From contig JAJDAH010000248.1 of the NCBI GenBank assembly GCA_029261965.1, forward strand, positions 1-37,636: a stretch of DNA of 37,636 nt, given 5' to 3'. A model generated the notes under the pieces. The model searched no databases. It was given only the letters and a program-made list of their open reading frames with translations, and was not told the DNA's origin. The DNA comes from Polyangiaceae bacterium. GTDB lineage: Bacteria > Myxococcota_A > Polyangia > Polyangiales > Polyangiaceae. Every line of letters starts with the position of its first letter. The first letter of the stretch is position 1. A program made the translations under genes and the position numbers. Positions 1-8,422 of this stretch are shown here, one piece after another.

Positions 1-395
1 TTGGCAGCGGCGTCGAACGCCGCCCGGCCCGCGGGCCCCGAGCGCGCGGCCGTCCACATCGCTGCACCCCAAAAACACGCGCGAAGTGCCGAGCGAGCGG
101 CGGGCTCGATGCGGTCTTCTCCTCGGGGTGGTGCTGCGGTCCTACGCCAGACCTCCGCCAGTAAAAGCGGAAGGCCGAGGAGGGCTACCCACGTCCACCC
201 CGTCGCCCCGCGAGCCTGCATGGCCGCGAAGCACACGTAGACGACGCCGCCCGTAGGCAGCCAATAGGAGCGAAGTCCGAGCGGCACAGGGACGAAACGT
301 TAGCGCATGGCCGAGCTTCGTGCCCGATTTGAAGCACTTCACGAAGTCGACTGCAGCGGTCGCCGCAGCAGCTACGACGCGTACGCGACTCGGGA
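1..395. other. left-edge stretch with no supportable gene
   Basis: I see no convincing gene here. Open frames exist on both strands, but they are Arg/Ala-rich and look like ordinary shadows of GC-rich DNA. None carries a recognisable motif, signal peptide or ribosome binding site. The stretch lies 3' of the small lipoprotein on the minus strand. It could hold its terminator or the edge of a gene outside the window. Confidence 0.4.
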
Positions 396-707
<312 letters not shown>

Positions 708-855
708 GCCAGGAACAAAAGCCGGGTTCCGGTCGGCAGGTCAACCCGGCGATGAAATTCTCCGCCGAAGCAGCGTTTTCTTCGGGGAAATGGTGTGTCC
801 GGTGAAGCCCGTGATGGCAGCCCGAGGCCTACTGTGTGCATATGGGGGCCCCCAG

Positions 856-2169
856 ATGCGGAAGAACTACGTCCTCGACACGAACGTGCTCCTGCACGAC
901 CCGCAGGCGATCTACAAGTTCGAAGACAACGACATCATTCTTCCGATCTACGTCATCGAGGAGATCGACAAGTTCAAGCGCGACAGCACCGAACGCGGTC
1001 GGAACGCCCGCGCGGTAGCGCGTCTGCTCGACTCGAATCGCGCTCGAGGCGGCTCCTTGTCCCAGGGGGTCAAGATGGGCGACGGGGGCTCGCTTCGCGT
1101 TTACGTCCCGGAGCGGCGACCCGAGTTGCCCAACGCGCTGCATCCGTCGGCCCCTGACAACGCGATCCTGCGAACGGTCATCGACATTCGCGACGGGTCG
1201 CCGGATCGGCCCACCATCTTCGTGACGATGGACGTGAACCTCCGCATCCGAGCCGACGCGCTCGGATTGCGCACCGAGGTGTACGAGAATCAGTCCGTCG
1301 ACGTCGACCACCTCGACACCGGTGTGATTGAGCTCGACGTCAGCTCCGCCGAGCTCGACGAGTTCTTCGAGAAGGGGGCGCTGGCTGCGCCGGATAACAG
1401 CGGTCTGTATCCCAACGTTTGCATCATGCTGCGCGACGGGCGGTCGCGGACGGCACTTGGCCGCTATCACTGCAGCCAAGGGAGAATCCGCGCCTTACAA
1501 GCAGCGCCCGAAGGCCTGCTCGGTATTCGCTCCCGCAACAAGGAGCAAAGCTTCGCGCTCGACCTCCTGCTCGACGACACCGTCCGTCTGGTCAGCATCA
1601 TCGGGAAGGCCGGCACCGGAAAGACGCTGTTGGCGCTAGCGGCTGGCTACAAACGGACGCTCGAGGACGGGATTTACGCGAGACTGCTCGTGAGCCGACC
1701 CGTGATGCCGCTCGGGCGCGACCTCGGCTATCTACCCGGTGATGTCGATCAGAAGCTCAACCCTTGGATGCAACCCGTCTTCGACAATCTCGAGTTTCTG
1801 CTCCAGGCGAGTGGTGGCAAGCGAAAGGGCGTTCGCCCGTTCGAGGAGCTTCTGGAGAGTGGTCAAGTTCAGGTGGAGCCTCTGACCTACATTCGGGGTC
1901 GAAGCCTGCCGCAACAGTACGTCATCGTCGACGAGGCGCAGAACCTCACGCCGCACGAAGTCAAGACGGTCATCACTCGATGTGGCGAGGGTACGAAGAT
2001 CGTTTTGACCGGTGACCCATTTCAGATCGACAACCCCTACGTCGACAGTGCGACGAACGGCCTGACGGTTTCGGCGGACCGCCTGCGAGACGAGGAGCTG
2101 ACGGCGAACATCCTCTTGAGCAAGGGCGAGCGCAGCGAGTTGGCCAACATCGCGGCGAACAAGCTGTGA
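856..2169 (+). CDS. phoH: PhoH family ATPase with N-terminal PIN domain (PhoH2 type)
   Basis: This encodes 437 aa. Residues 1-145 form a PIN nuclease domain: YVLDTNVLL with acidic Asp8, VIEEIDKFK near 33-41, and TMDVNLRIRA near 124-133. Residues about 225-437 form the PhoH P-loop ATPase, with Walker A GKAGTGKT (250-257) and Walker B VIVDEAQN (356-363) followed by LTGDPFQID. In the PhoH2 family this pairing gives ATP-driven RNA unwinding plus RNA cleavage, often linked to toxin-antitoxin biology or stress RNA turnover. The ATG at 856 begins the PIN domain directly; the frame stays open upstream, but that extension is not PIN-like. The stop overlaps the GTG start of the next gene (GTGA), so the two are probably translationally coupled. 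Confidence 0.93.
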   Translation: MRKNYVLDTNVLLHDPQAIYKFEDNDIILPIYVIEEIDKFKRDSTERGRNARAVARLLDSNRARGGSLSQGVKMGDGGSLRVYVPERRPELPNALHPSAPDNAILRTVIDIRDGSPDRPTIFVTMDVNLRIRADALGLRTEVYENQSVDVDHLDTGVIELDVSSAELDEFFEKGALAAPDNSGLYPNVCIMLRDGRSRTALGRYHCSQGRIRALQAAPEGLLGIRSRNKEQSFALDLLLDDTVRLVSIIGKAGTGKTLLALAAGYKRTLEDGIYARLLVSRPVMPLGRDLGYLPGDVDQKLNPWMQPVFDNLEFLLQASGGKRKGVRPFEELLESGQVQVEPLTYIRGRSLPQQYVIVDEAQNLTPHEVKTVITRCGEGTKIVLTGDPFQIDNPYVDSATNGLTVSADRLRDEELTANILLSKGERSELANIAANKL

Positions 2170-3257
2170 CGCCTCGACTCGCCGACTTCGATCGTGTGCT
2201 GCTTCATGCCGAGCGAGTGATTTCGCTTCTTGGTCGATGTGGTCCGGTCAACGCCATGGCCGAGGAGCGTCGAGTCGCCGAGGCATGGGCTCGCGGGCAA
2301 CGCGTTCGACCGGCGTTTGTCTATCGCCCATCGCCGAATCTCGACGATATCTCGTCGGTGTTGCACAGCATGGTGGAGTCGGTGTCGCGGGCCGGTCCCT
2401 GGGGCGAGCTCTATGCGGACAGAGCCAGCGAGCTCTTGGCGGAAGCCCGGATCGTGCGCAGCATCGGTTTCAGTGCGTCCATGCTCGAAAGCTCGGCATG
2501 TCGTTATCCGAGCGATGCGTCGCCGCAGCACGTGGAGGCGGAAGCGCGGGCTTGCGCTTGGGTGCAGCTCCGGCCCAAGCAGGGCGAACCGTCCTACACG
2601 AGCGACGACGAGCGAGAGCCGTCGAGTCTGCTTTCTCTCATGCGCGCGACCGTAGGAGCTTTGCGCCTCGCGCTTCGTGTCGAGGTCAGCGAAAACCTCC
2701 CCTGTTATGCCGCCGCCGGCGACGGCGTGGTCCTAATTCGTGGTGGTGTTCGTCACCGTCGGCGAGATGCAGAACGAATCGTCGTTCACGAAATCGAGGG
2801 CCACGTTCTGCCGCGGCTGCGTGCCATGAAGCACGGGCCGAGCCTGTGGCTTGCCGGCACGGCCGGCGGCGCCGACGACGAGGAGGGCAGGGCGTTGCTC
2901 CTCGAAATTCGAAGCGGATGGATGGACGAGCGGCGGAAGGCGGCCCTCGGGCGACGGCACCTGGCGGCACTCGCGGTTCGGCAAGGTGCGGATTTTCCCG
3001 ATGTGGTCGATCTGGCGCGCGGTTGGGGCGAGGATCTGGCGGAAGCGCTTTGGACGGCATTCCGGGTAACCCGGGGCGGCGGCCTGGGTCGTGAGCTCGT
3101 TTACCTACCCGCGCTTCTTCGAGTCGAGCAGGCGCTCGCAGTGGACGCCGATTTGGAGCGATGGATGGAGCGCGGCCGCGTATCGGTCGCCGCCGCACGC
3201 GTGCTTCGTAGACTTGGTGCGCCGCCGGACCGATTCGGTTTCCCGACGGCCGCCTGA
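2166..3257 (+). CDS. DUF1704 / QEGLA-motif (MATCAP-like) zinc metallopeptidase
   Basis: This encodes 363 aa. The diagnostic feature is HEIEGH at residues 208-213, an HExxxH zinc motif as in DUF1704 proteins (HEIGTH in many members). About 27 residues later DDEEGRALLLE matches the family's QEGLA motif, with Glu240 the probable third zinc ligand. Bacterial members are often named 'flavohemoglobin expression-modulating QEGLA motif protein'. The animal homologues (MATCAP/TMCP) are tyrosine carboxypeptidases acting on tubulin. Here the Gln of QEGLA is Glu and the Leu is Arg. There is no signal peptide, so it is probably cytoplasmic. It starts at a GTG overlapping the phoH stop by 4 bp. The substrate cannot be read from the sequence. 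Confidence 0.82.
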   Translation: MTPRLADFDRVLLHAERVISLLGRCGPVNAMAEERRVAEAWARGQRVRPAFVYRPSPNLDDISSVLHSMVESVSRAGPWGELYADRASELLAEARIVRSIGFSASMLESSACRYPSDASPQHVEAEARACAWVQLRPKQGEPSYTSDDEREPSSLLSLMRATVGALRLALRVEVSENLPCYAAAGDGVVLIRGGVRHRRRDAERIVVHEIEGHVLPRLRAMKHGPSLWLAGTAGGADDEEGRALLLEIRSGWMDERRKAALGRRHLAALAVRQGADFPDVVDLARGWGEDLAEALWTAFRVTRGGGLGRELVYLPALLRVEQALAVDADLERWMERGRVSVAAARVLRRLGAPPDRFGFPTAA

Positions 3258-3263
3258 GGCGGT
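3249..3263 (+). terminator. short GC hairpin at the end of the phoH/DUF1704 unit
   Basis: CCGCC-TGA-GGCGG forms a 5-bp perfect stem (plus one possible G-U pair) whose loop is the stop codon itself, followed by TTCTT. It lies between two convergent genes. The stem is short and the T run is poor, so this is only a candidate. Confidence 0.3.
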
Positions 3264-3288
3264 TCTTCGCGGCCGACGGGTAGACGCG

Positions 3289-4056
3289 CTACTCGAGGTC
3301 GACGATTACCGGTGCGTGGTCGCTCGGCTTGTTCTGACCGCGCACGTCCTTGTCGATCCAACACCTGCCGGATCGGGCGGCGAGAGACTTCGTGAGGAAG
3401 ATGAAGTCGATCCTCAGGCCCAGATTTCGTCTCAGCATCGGTCCTCGGTAGTCCCACCAACTGTAGTGTTTGGGCGCCTCTTCGTGGATCCGGAAAGCGT
3501 CGACCAGACCGAAGTCGAGGACTTTGGCCAGGGCCGCCCTCTCGTCCGGATGAAAGAGGATCTGTCCTTCCAGTCGTTTCGGGTCGTGCACGTCGCGCGC
3601 CTCGGGGGCGACGTTGAAGTCACCGCAGAGAAGAACGTCTCCTTCGGCGGTCGCGCCTTGGTCGAGGGTTTGCCGAAGCCGGGCAAGCCACGCGAGCTTT
3701 CGAGGAAAGTCCGGCGAATCCACCGACTTGCCGTTGGGAACGTAGGCCGTCATGACACGAACGCCATCGATGGTGGCGGCGATGAAGCGTTTTTCGGCGT
3801 CCTCGTCGTCGTCGTGAAGCCCCACGGAAACGTCGCTCATCGGGAGCCGGGAGGCGATGGCCACGCCGTTGTACGTTTTTTGGCCGGCCATCTCGACGGC
3901 GTAGCCGAGGCGTTGAAGGTCCTCCGTCGGAAAGTCATCGTCGACGACTTTGGTCTCCTGCAGGCAGAGAACGTCGGGTTCCGTCGTTTTCAGCCACTCG
4001 ACGACCAAGGGTTGTCGAGCCCTGATCGAATTGACGTTCCAGGTCGCGATCCGCAC
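3289..4056 (-). CDS. xth: exodeoxyribonuclease III (AP endonuclease)
   Basis: This encodes 255 aa, the usual length for the family. All signature motifs of the exonuclease-endonuclease-phosphatase fold are present: IATWNVNSIRAR with Asn7, LCLQETK with Glu34, NGVAI, AYVPNG with Tyr105, GDFN with Asp146 and Asn148, RIDFIF with Asp217, and SDHAPV with Asp246 and His247. It should cleave DNA at abasic sites and digest 3' ends during base excision repair, using Mg2+. A GTG start at 4056 is chosen because the conserved fold begins at the next residue, although the frame is open far upstream. It is convergent with the DUF1704 gene (31 bp apart) and divergent from the TonB-dependent receptor (114 bp apart). 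Confidence 0.96.
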   Translation of the reverse strand: MRIATWNVNSIRARQPLVVEWLKTTEPDVLCLQETKVVDDDFPTEDLQRLGYAVEMAGQKTYNGVAIASRLPMSDVSVGLHDDDEDAEKRFIAATIDGVRVMTAYVPNGKSVDSPDFPRKLAWLARLRQTLDQGATAEGDVLLCGDFNVAPEARDVHDPKRLEGQILFHPDERAALAKVLDFGLVDAFRIHEEAPKHYSWWDYRGPMLRRNLGLRIDFIFLTKSLAARSGRCWIDKDVRGQNKPSDHAPVIVDLE

Positions 4057-4170
4057 CGCTCGCGAGTACCACCAGGGCCCCGCAGGCCTCAAGAGTCTTC
4101 GGAGACGAGCTTTTCTCGCGGATGCCTTGTTTCGGACCGGCCGACGCGGTACCCAGAGCCGTCGAAGCTC

Positions 4171-6918
4171 ATGGGCTTTCAGGCGTTCCAGCGGAGGGGA
4201 TTCGGCCGTTGGCTGCTTGCGCTGACGATGTCGTCGGCCATCGCCGTCGCGCAGCCAGCGGACGCGCCGCCAGAGGAAGAGCCTGGTGACCGCGGCGAAG
4301 GCGCGGTTCCGCGCGGCGGCTCCGGCGCGGTGGTCAAACGTCCGCCGACGGCGAAGAAGGCCCGTCAGATCAAGCCGCCGAGGTTGCTCGAGTTCAAAGC
4401 GGCGAAGTATCCATCTGGCGCGGAAGCCGCCGGCGTTCAGGGAAACGTTCTGCTCGAGCTCACGATCGACAAGGACGGTGGCGTAATCAAGTCGGAGGTC
4501 GTCGAGCCCGCCGGCCACGGTTTCGATGAAGCGGCCCGAGCAGCCTCCCTCGATTTTCGGTTCGACCCGGCGACGATGGACGGAAAGCCCATCGTCGCGA
4601 AAATTCGCTACCGCTACGCGTTCACCTTGCAGGAGGTGGAGGCGCCGCCGCCGCCGCCGCCTTCGACCGGCGAGTTAGCCGGCCGGCTGCGCATTCTGTC
4701 CGGGGATGCGCCGCTTGCCGGAGCCGAGGTGGTCATCACTGCTCCGGACGGTGCGACCCGAGTCGTCAGGAGCGAAGCGGACGGTTCCTGGCGGCTCCCG
4801 GACCTGCCGCCGGGAAAGTATCGTGTTCGGGTCGCTGCGGAAGGTTTTGCCCCCGTCGACATCGGAGAAGAGGTTGTCGCCGGCGAAGCGACGGAGCTCG
4901 TGTATCGGCTGGCACCCGAAGCCACCGGTCTCGAAGTGTTGATCGAGGCCGAACGCCCCCCGCGAGAAGTCACTCGTCGCACTCTGCAACGGCGGGAGCT
5001 CGCACGAATTCCTGGTACCGGCGGAGACGCTCTTCGCGCTCTGCAGAGCTTGCCCGGGGTCGCTCGCCCACCGGGGATCTTCGGACTGCTGATCGTCCGC
5101 GGCTCGGCGCCCGAAGACACTGAGACGTTCATCGACGGCGCGAGCGTTCCACTCATTTTCCACTTTGGCGGCTTGACGAGTGTCGTGCCCACCGAGCTTC
5201 TGGACCGCATCGACTTCTATCCTGGCAACTTCAGCGCCAAGTACGGTCGCGTCATGGGCGGCATCGTCGACGTCGGCCTGAAGTCGCCGAACACCCGCTG
5301 CAACGCCGACTACATGAAACCGACAGACGAAACCGGCTGTTTTCACGGGTTGCTCCAGGTGGACTTGATCGATACCCGCATCCTCGTTCAGGGCCCTCTC
5401 GGCCCCAAGGATTGGACGTTCGCCGCCGGTGGGCGCCGAAGTTGGATCGACGTTTGGCTGAAACCCGCGCTCGAAGAGGCCGGCGCGACGGTGACCAGCG
5501 CGCCGGTCTACTACGACTACCAGCTCATCGCCGACAAGCGCACCGACGACGGCCGGTTGAGCGTGCGTTTCTACGGGTCGGACGACGAGTTCAAGATCAT
5601 CGTCAACGACCCTTTCTCCCAGGATCCGGGCTTCGGCGGCAACATCAGCCTCGGTACGTCTTTCTTTCGCGGACAAGTCGTCAGTGAAACGACCCTCTCC
5701 GAGGACCTGGAGCTGTACACGATGTTCTCGGTCGGTCGGGACAAGGTCGGCCTGTCGCTCGGTACCTTCGTTTTCGAAATAGATGCCACCCCCATCAATC
5801 CTCGGTCGGAATTCCGTTGGAAGGCATCCGAGGGTGTGAAAATAAACGCCGGGCTCGACTTCTTGTTGGTCCCGTTCAACGTGCTCGTCCGGTTGCCGCC
5901 GCCCCCGAGACCCGGTGAGGCGTCGCCGGGTCCGTTCACGACCCGCCCGACCCTCGAGCAGGACGAAGGTGGCGTCGCGTTCCGACCAGCGTGGTACGTC
6001 GAAGGAGAAGTCACTCCGACGCGCCGCCTGCGGCTCGTGCCGGGAGCGCGCTTGGACTATGCGCGCGACTCCAGCCACGGGGATTTCAGTCCCCGGTTCA
6101 ACGCGCGTTACGACGTCATCGCCCCCTGGGACGCCGAGGACGAAACGAAGCCCCGGAAGCGAACGACGGTGAAGGGTGGGGTGGGAGTGTTCCATCAGCC
6201 ACCGCAGTTTCAGGAGACCGACGAGGTTTTTGGCACGCCGAACATCAAGTCGAACCGTGCCATTCACTATTCGGTGGGGGTCGAGCAGGAGATCACCCGG
6301 CAGATCGAGCTCGGTGTCGAGGGGTTCTACAAGGATCTGAACCAGCTGGTTTCGCGGGAGGCGGAAGACTCGGGATTCGCCTACGACAACCGCGGCACGG
6401 GGCACGTCGTCGGTCTCGAATCGCTGCTCAAGTACAAGCCGGACAACCGTTTTTTCGGTTGGATCGCGTACACGCTATCCCGCAGCGTGCGCAAGGATTT
6501 CGCCGACGACGATCCCTACCTGTTTCAGTACGACCAAACCCACAACCTCACCGCTCTCGGGAGTTATCGCCTCGGGCGCGGGTGGGAGTTCGGCGCTAGA
6601 TTTCGCATCATCTCAGGTCCGCTCGTCACCCCCGTCTTGCCGGGACTCGCGTCGCTGTATGCCGCCGAGGCAGCGGCATACACGCCCCTGAGCGGCGAGC
6701 CGTTTTCAGAACGACTCGACACCTTCCACTCGTTGGACATTCGCGTCGACAAACGCTGGCAGTTCAAAGCGTGGCGCCTGTCGGCTTTCCTGGATCTACA
6801 GAACGTCTACAACAATCCGGCCCAGGAAGCGGTGCTCTACAACTACAACTTCACGCAGCAGACCGTGCAAGGTGGGCTCCCGTTGATCCCGAGCATCGGC
6901 ATGAGGGGAGAGTTCTGA
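4171..6918 (+). CDS. TonB-dependent receptor with N-terminal TonB C-terminal domain
   Basis: This encodes 915 aa. The order is: signal peptide (about 1-28, ending AVAQ); acidic/Pro linker; a TonB C-terminal-like domain (about 66-155: AKYPSGAEAAGVQGNVLLELTIDKDG... LDFRFDPATM); a Pro run; a carboxypeptidase-regulatory-like beta-sandwich (about 168-250); a plug (about 265-370: LQSLPGVARPP, LIVRG, FIDGASVP, YGRVMGGIVDV); and an outer membrane beta-barrel to the end. The C-terminus ends in Phe (GMRGEF), as outer membrane proteins often do. TonB's energy-coupling domain is normally in a separate inner membrane protein; here it lies in the receptor itself. The start at 4171 is the ATG giving a proper signal peptide; the frame is open upstream over the xth gene. 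The stop overlaps the next ATG (TGATG). The substrate is unknown. Confidence 0.92.
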   Translation: MGFQAFQRRGFGRWLLALTMSSAIAVAQPADAPPEEEPGDRGEGAVPRGGSGAVVKRPPTAKKARQIKPPRLLEFKAAKYPSGAEAAGVQGNVLLELTIDKDGGVIKSEVVEPAGHGFDEAARAASLDFRFDPATMDGKPIVAKIRYRYAFTLQEVEAPPPPPPSTGELAGRLRILSGDAPLAGAEVVITAPDGATRVVRSEADGSWRLPDLPPGKYRVRVAAEGFAPVDIGEEVVAGEATELVYRLAPEATGLEVLIEAERPPREVTRRTLQRRELARIPGTGGDALRALQSLPGVARPPGIFGLLIVRGSAPEDTETFIDGASVPLIFHFGGLTSVVPTELLDRIDFYPGNFSAKYGRVMGGIVDVGLKSPNTRCNADYMKPTDETGCFHGLLQVDLIDTRILVQGPLGPKDWTFAAGGRRSWIDVWLKPALEEAGATVTSAPVYYDYQLIADKRTDDGRLSVRFYGSDDEFKIIVNDPFSQDPGFGGNISLGTSFFRGQVVSETTLSEDLELYTMFSVGRDKVGLSLGTFVFEIDATPINPRSEFRWKASEGVKINAGLDFLLVPFNVLVRLPPPPRPGEASPGPFTTRPTLEQDEGGVAFRPAWYVEGEVTPTRRLRLVPGARLDYARDSSHGDFSPRFNARYDVIAPWDAEDETKPRKRTTVKGGVGVFHQPPQFQETDEVFGTPNIKSNRAIHYSVGVEQEITRQIELGVEGFYKDLNQLVSREAEDSGFAYDNRGTGHVVGLESLLKYKPDNRFFGWIAYTLSRSVRKDFADDDPYLFQYDQTHNLTALGSYRLGRGWEFGARFRIISGPLVTPVLPGLASLYAAEAAAYTPLSGEPFSERLDTFHSLDIRVDKRWQFKAWRLSAFLDLQNVYNNPAQEAVLYNYNFTQQTVQGGLPLIPSIGMRGEF

Positions 6919-7952
6919 TGTTGCTCGGACGGAGCGTCGTCGTCGCGGTGACGGTCACCCTCGTCGGATGTGCCCCATCCTTCGACTCGCAGAGCAAAGT
7001 GCAGGAGCTGCGGGTCTTCGCCATCCAGAAGGACAACCCGTACCCGAAACCCGGCGACACGGTCGACATGACGATGCTCTGGGCGGATGGAGCGCCGAAC
7101 GCGCCGCGAGACGTCGTGATCGCGTGGTTCTCTGGATGCTTCAATCCTCCGGGGGATCTGTTCACTGGCTGCCTAGAGCAGTTCGCAGGGATCGATGCGA
7201 CGACAGATCCCGCGGACCTTCCGGACACCATCGAGGTCGGGGAAGGTCCGCAGTTCTCTTTCACGATCCCGAGCGACATCATCACCCGCAAGGACCGCTT
7301 GGCCGAGGGCGCACAACCCTTCGGCACGGCGTTCGTGTTCTTTGCTGCCTGCGCTGGACGACTCGATGTCGCTCCCGACGATGGTGAAGATCTTTCCTTT
7401 CCGCTCGCTTGCTTCGGGCCTGATGAATCCATGCTCGGCGCCGACGATTTTGTCGCCGGCTACTCGCAGGTGTTCGTCTACGACGAGCTGACCAACGCCA
7501 ACCCGATCTTGACGGGCTTCGAGATTAACGGGCGCGAGGTTCAGCCCGATTGCATCGGCACCAACTGCGCGATTCAACCGATCCCCGACGTGCCCGTCGA
7601 TTGCGACGTCATGGCTTGCGTCAAAGCGTGCCCCGACGACGGCGCCAAGAGCTGCCCGGACATCCCCATCAAGCCCATCATCGATCGCTCGAGCGCCGAG
7701 CTCGATACGGCCACGACGTTCTTGGAAGACCGTGAGCTTCAAGAACAGATGTGGGTGAACTACTACGCCGATTCGGGTCGAGTCGAAGGTGACGTGCGCC
7801 TCCTCAACGACGCGCTCACCGGCTGGAACGAAGACTTCGGAACGAATTTTCGAGCGCCGAGCGAGCCAGGCGTCATGTTCATCTGGGCGGTCGCTCACGA
7901 TAACCGCGGTGGTGCAGAGTGGGTTCGAGTTCGAGTTCAGGTCAATCCATAG
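6918..7952 (+). CDS. lipoprotein coupled to the TonB-dependent receptor
   Basis: This encodes 344 aa. The N-terminus MLLGRSVVVAVTVTLVGC is a lipoprotein signal with lipidated Cys18. The mature chain looks mostly beta and has no catalytic motif I recognise. Residues about 210-250 form a Cys-rich patch with paired cysteines (DCIGTNC, DCDVMACVKAC, SCPD), probably disulfide-bonded. The ATG overlaps the receptor stop codon in TGATG, so translation is almost certainly coupled. That suggests an outer membrane accessory lipoprotein of the receptor, for example in substrate capture. The family is not recognised and the function is inferred from position only. Confidence 0.85.
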   Translation: MLLGRSVVVAVTVTLVGCAPSFDSQSKVQELRVFAIQKDNPYPKPGDTVDMTMLWADGAPNAPRDVVIAWFSGCFNPPGDLFTGCLEQFAGIDATTDPADLPDTIEVGEGPQFSFTIPSDIITRKDRLAEGAQPFGTAFVFFAACAGRLDVAPDDGEDLSFPLACFGPDESMLGADDFVAGYSQVFVYDELTNANPILTGFEINGREVQPDCIGTNCAIQPIPDVPVDCDVMACVKACPDDGAKSCPDIPIKPIIDRSSAELDTATTFLEDRELQEQMWVNYYADSGRVEGDVRLLNDALTGWNEDFGTNFRAPSEPGVMFIWAVAHDNRGGAEWVRVRVQVNP

Positions 7953-8401
7953 TCTGGCCGGTGATCGGCACGACGGTCGGCGTCGTCATCGGCGTCGTCG
8001 TGTTCGGCGGTCTGTGGAAAAGGGAGCCGGAGCCGGAGGATTCGCCCGTGGTCGGGGGTGGAGCCGCCCCCACACGCAGCGTCCCGGTCGTTCGCTTCAG
8101 CCAACGCTACCCGAGCGCGCAACCGCTCGCTTCCTCGCGTCTGGCACCCTCGCAGTACCGGCAAGCCGATCCTCGCAAGACCGACGGGCGCGAGAAGAAG
8201 GCCGGGGCACGGTTACACGAGGAAGTGCGGCCGAAGTGTCCTGACGAAAAATGCATGTACAGCGAATGTTCCGATCGATGCACTCAGTGGGTTCAGAAGA
8301 CGTACACGCCGGAGGAGATGAAAGTGGAGCGTCATCGCCAGCAGCTGTTTTTCAACTGCGTCGGGTTCTGCATCGACCCCTCCGGGGAAACTCCAAAGTA
8401 A
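7919..8401 (+). CDS. small single-span membrane protein with six-Cys C-terminus
   Basis: This encodes 160 aa from a GTG at 7919. One hydrophobic segment lies at about residues 12-33 (IVWPVIGTTVGVVIGVVVFG). A Pro/Ala linker follows, then a basic region, then a compact C-terminus with six cysteines (CPDEKCMYSEC, DRC, FNCVGFC). This suggests a disulfide-stabilised domain outside the cytoplasm. The family is not recognised. The reading overlaps the upstream lipoprotein gene by 34 bp. A second GTG at 7961, eight bases after that gene's stop, would remove the overlap but leave the hydrophobic segment at the extreme N-terminus. It appears to be the last gene of the receptor unit. Confidence 0.72.
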   Translation: MGSSSSSGQSIVWPVIGTTVGVVIGVVVFGGLWKREPEPEDSPVVGGGAAPTRSVPVVRFSQRYPSAQPLASSRLAPSQYRQADPRKTDGREKKAGARLHEEVRPKCPDEKCMYSECSDRCTQWVQKTYTPEEMKVERHRQQLFFNCVGFCIDPSGETPK

Positions 8402-8422
8402 AACGCGCTCGGTCGCTGAAGG

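Noticed and set aside
4675-6405. A 576-codon open frame on the minus strand inside the TonB-dependent receptor gene
   Set aside because: It has no domain, signal peptide or ribosome site and is a mirror of the receptor's codon bias in GC-rich DNA. The plus-strand frame carries clear receptor motifs.
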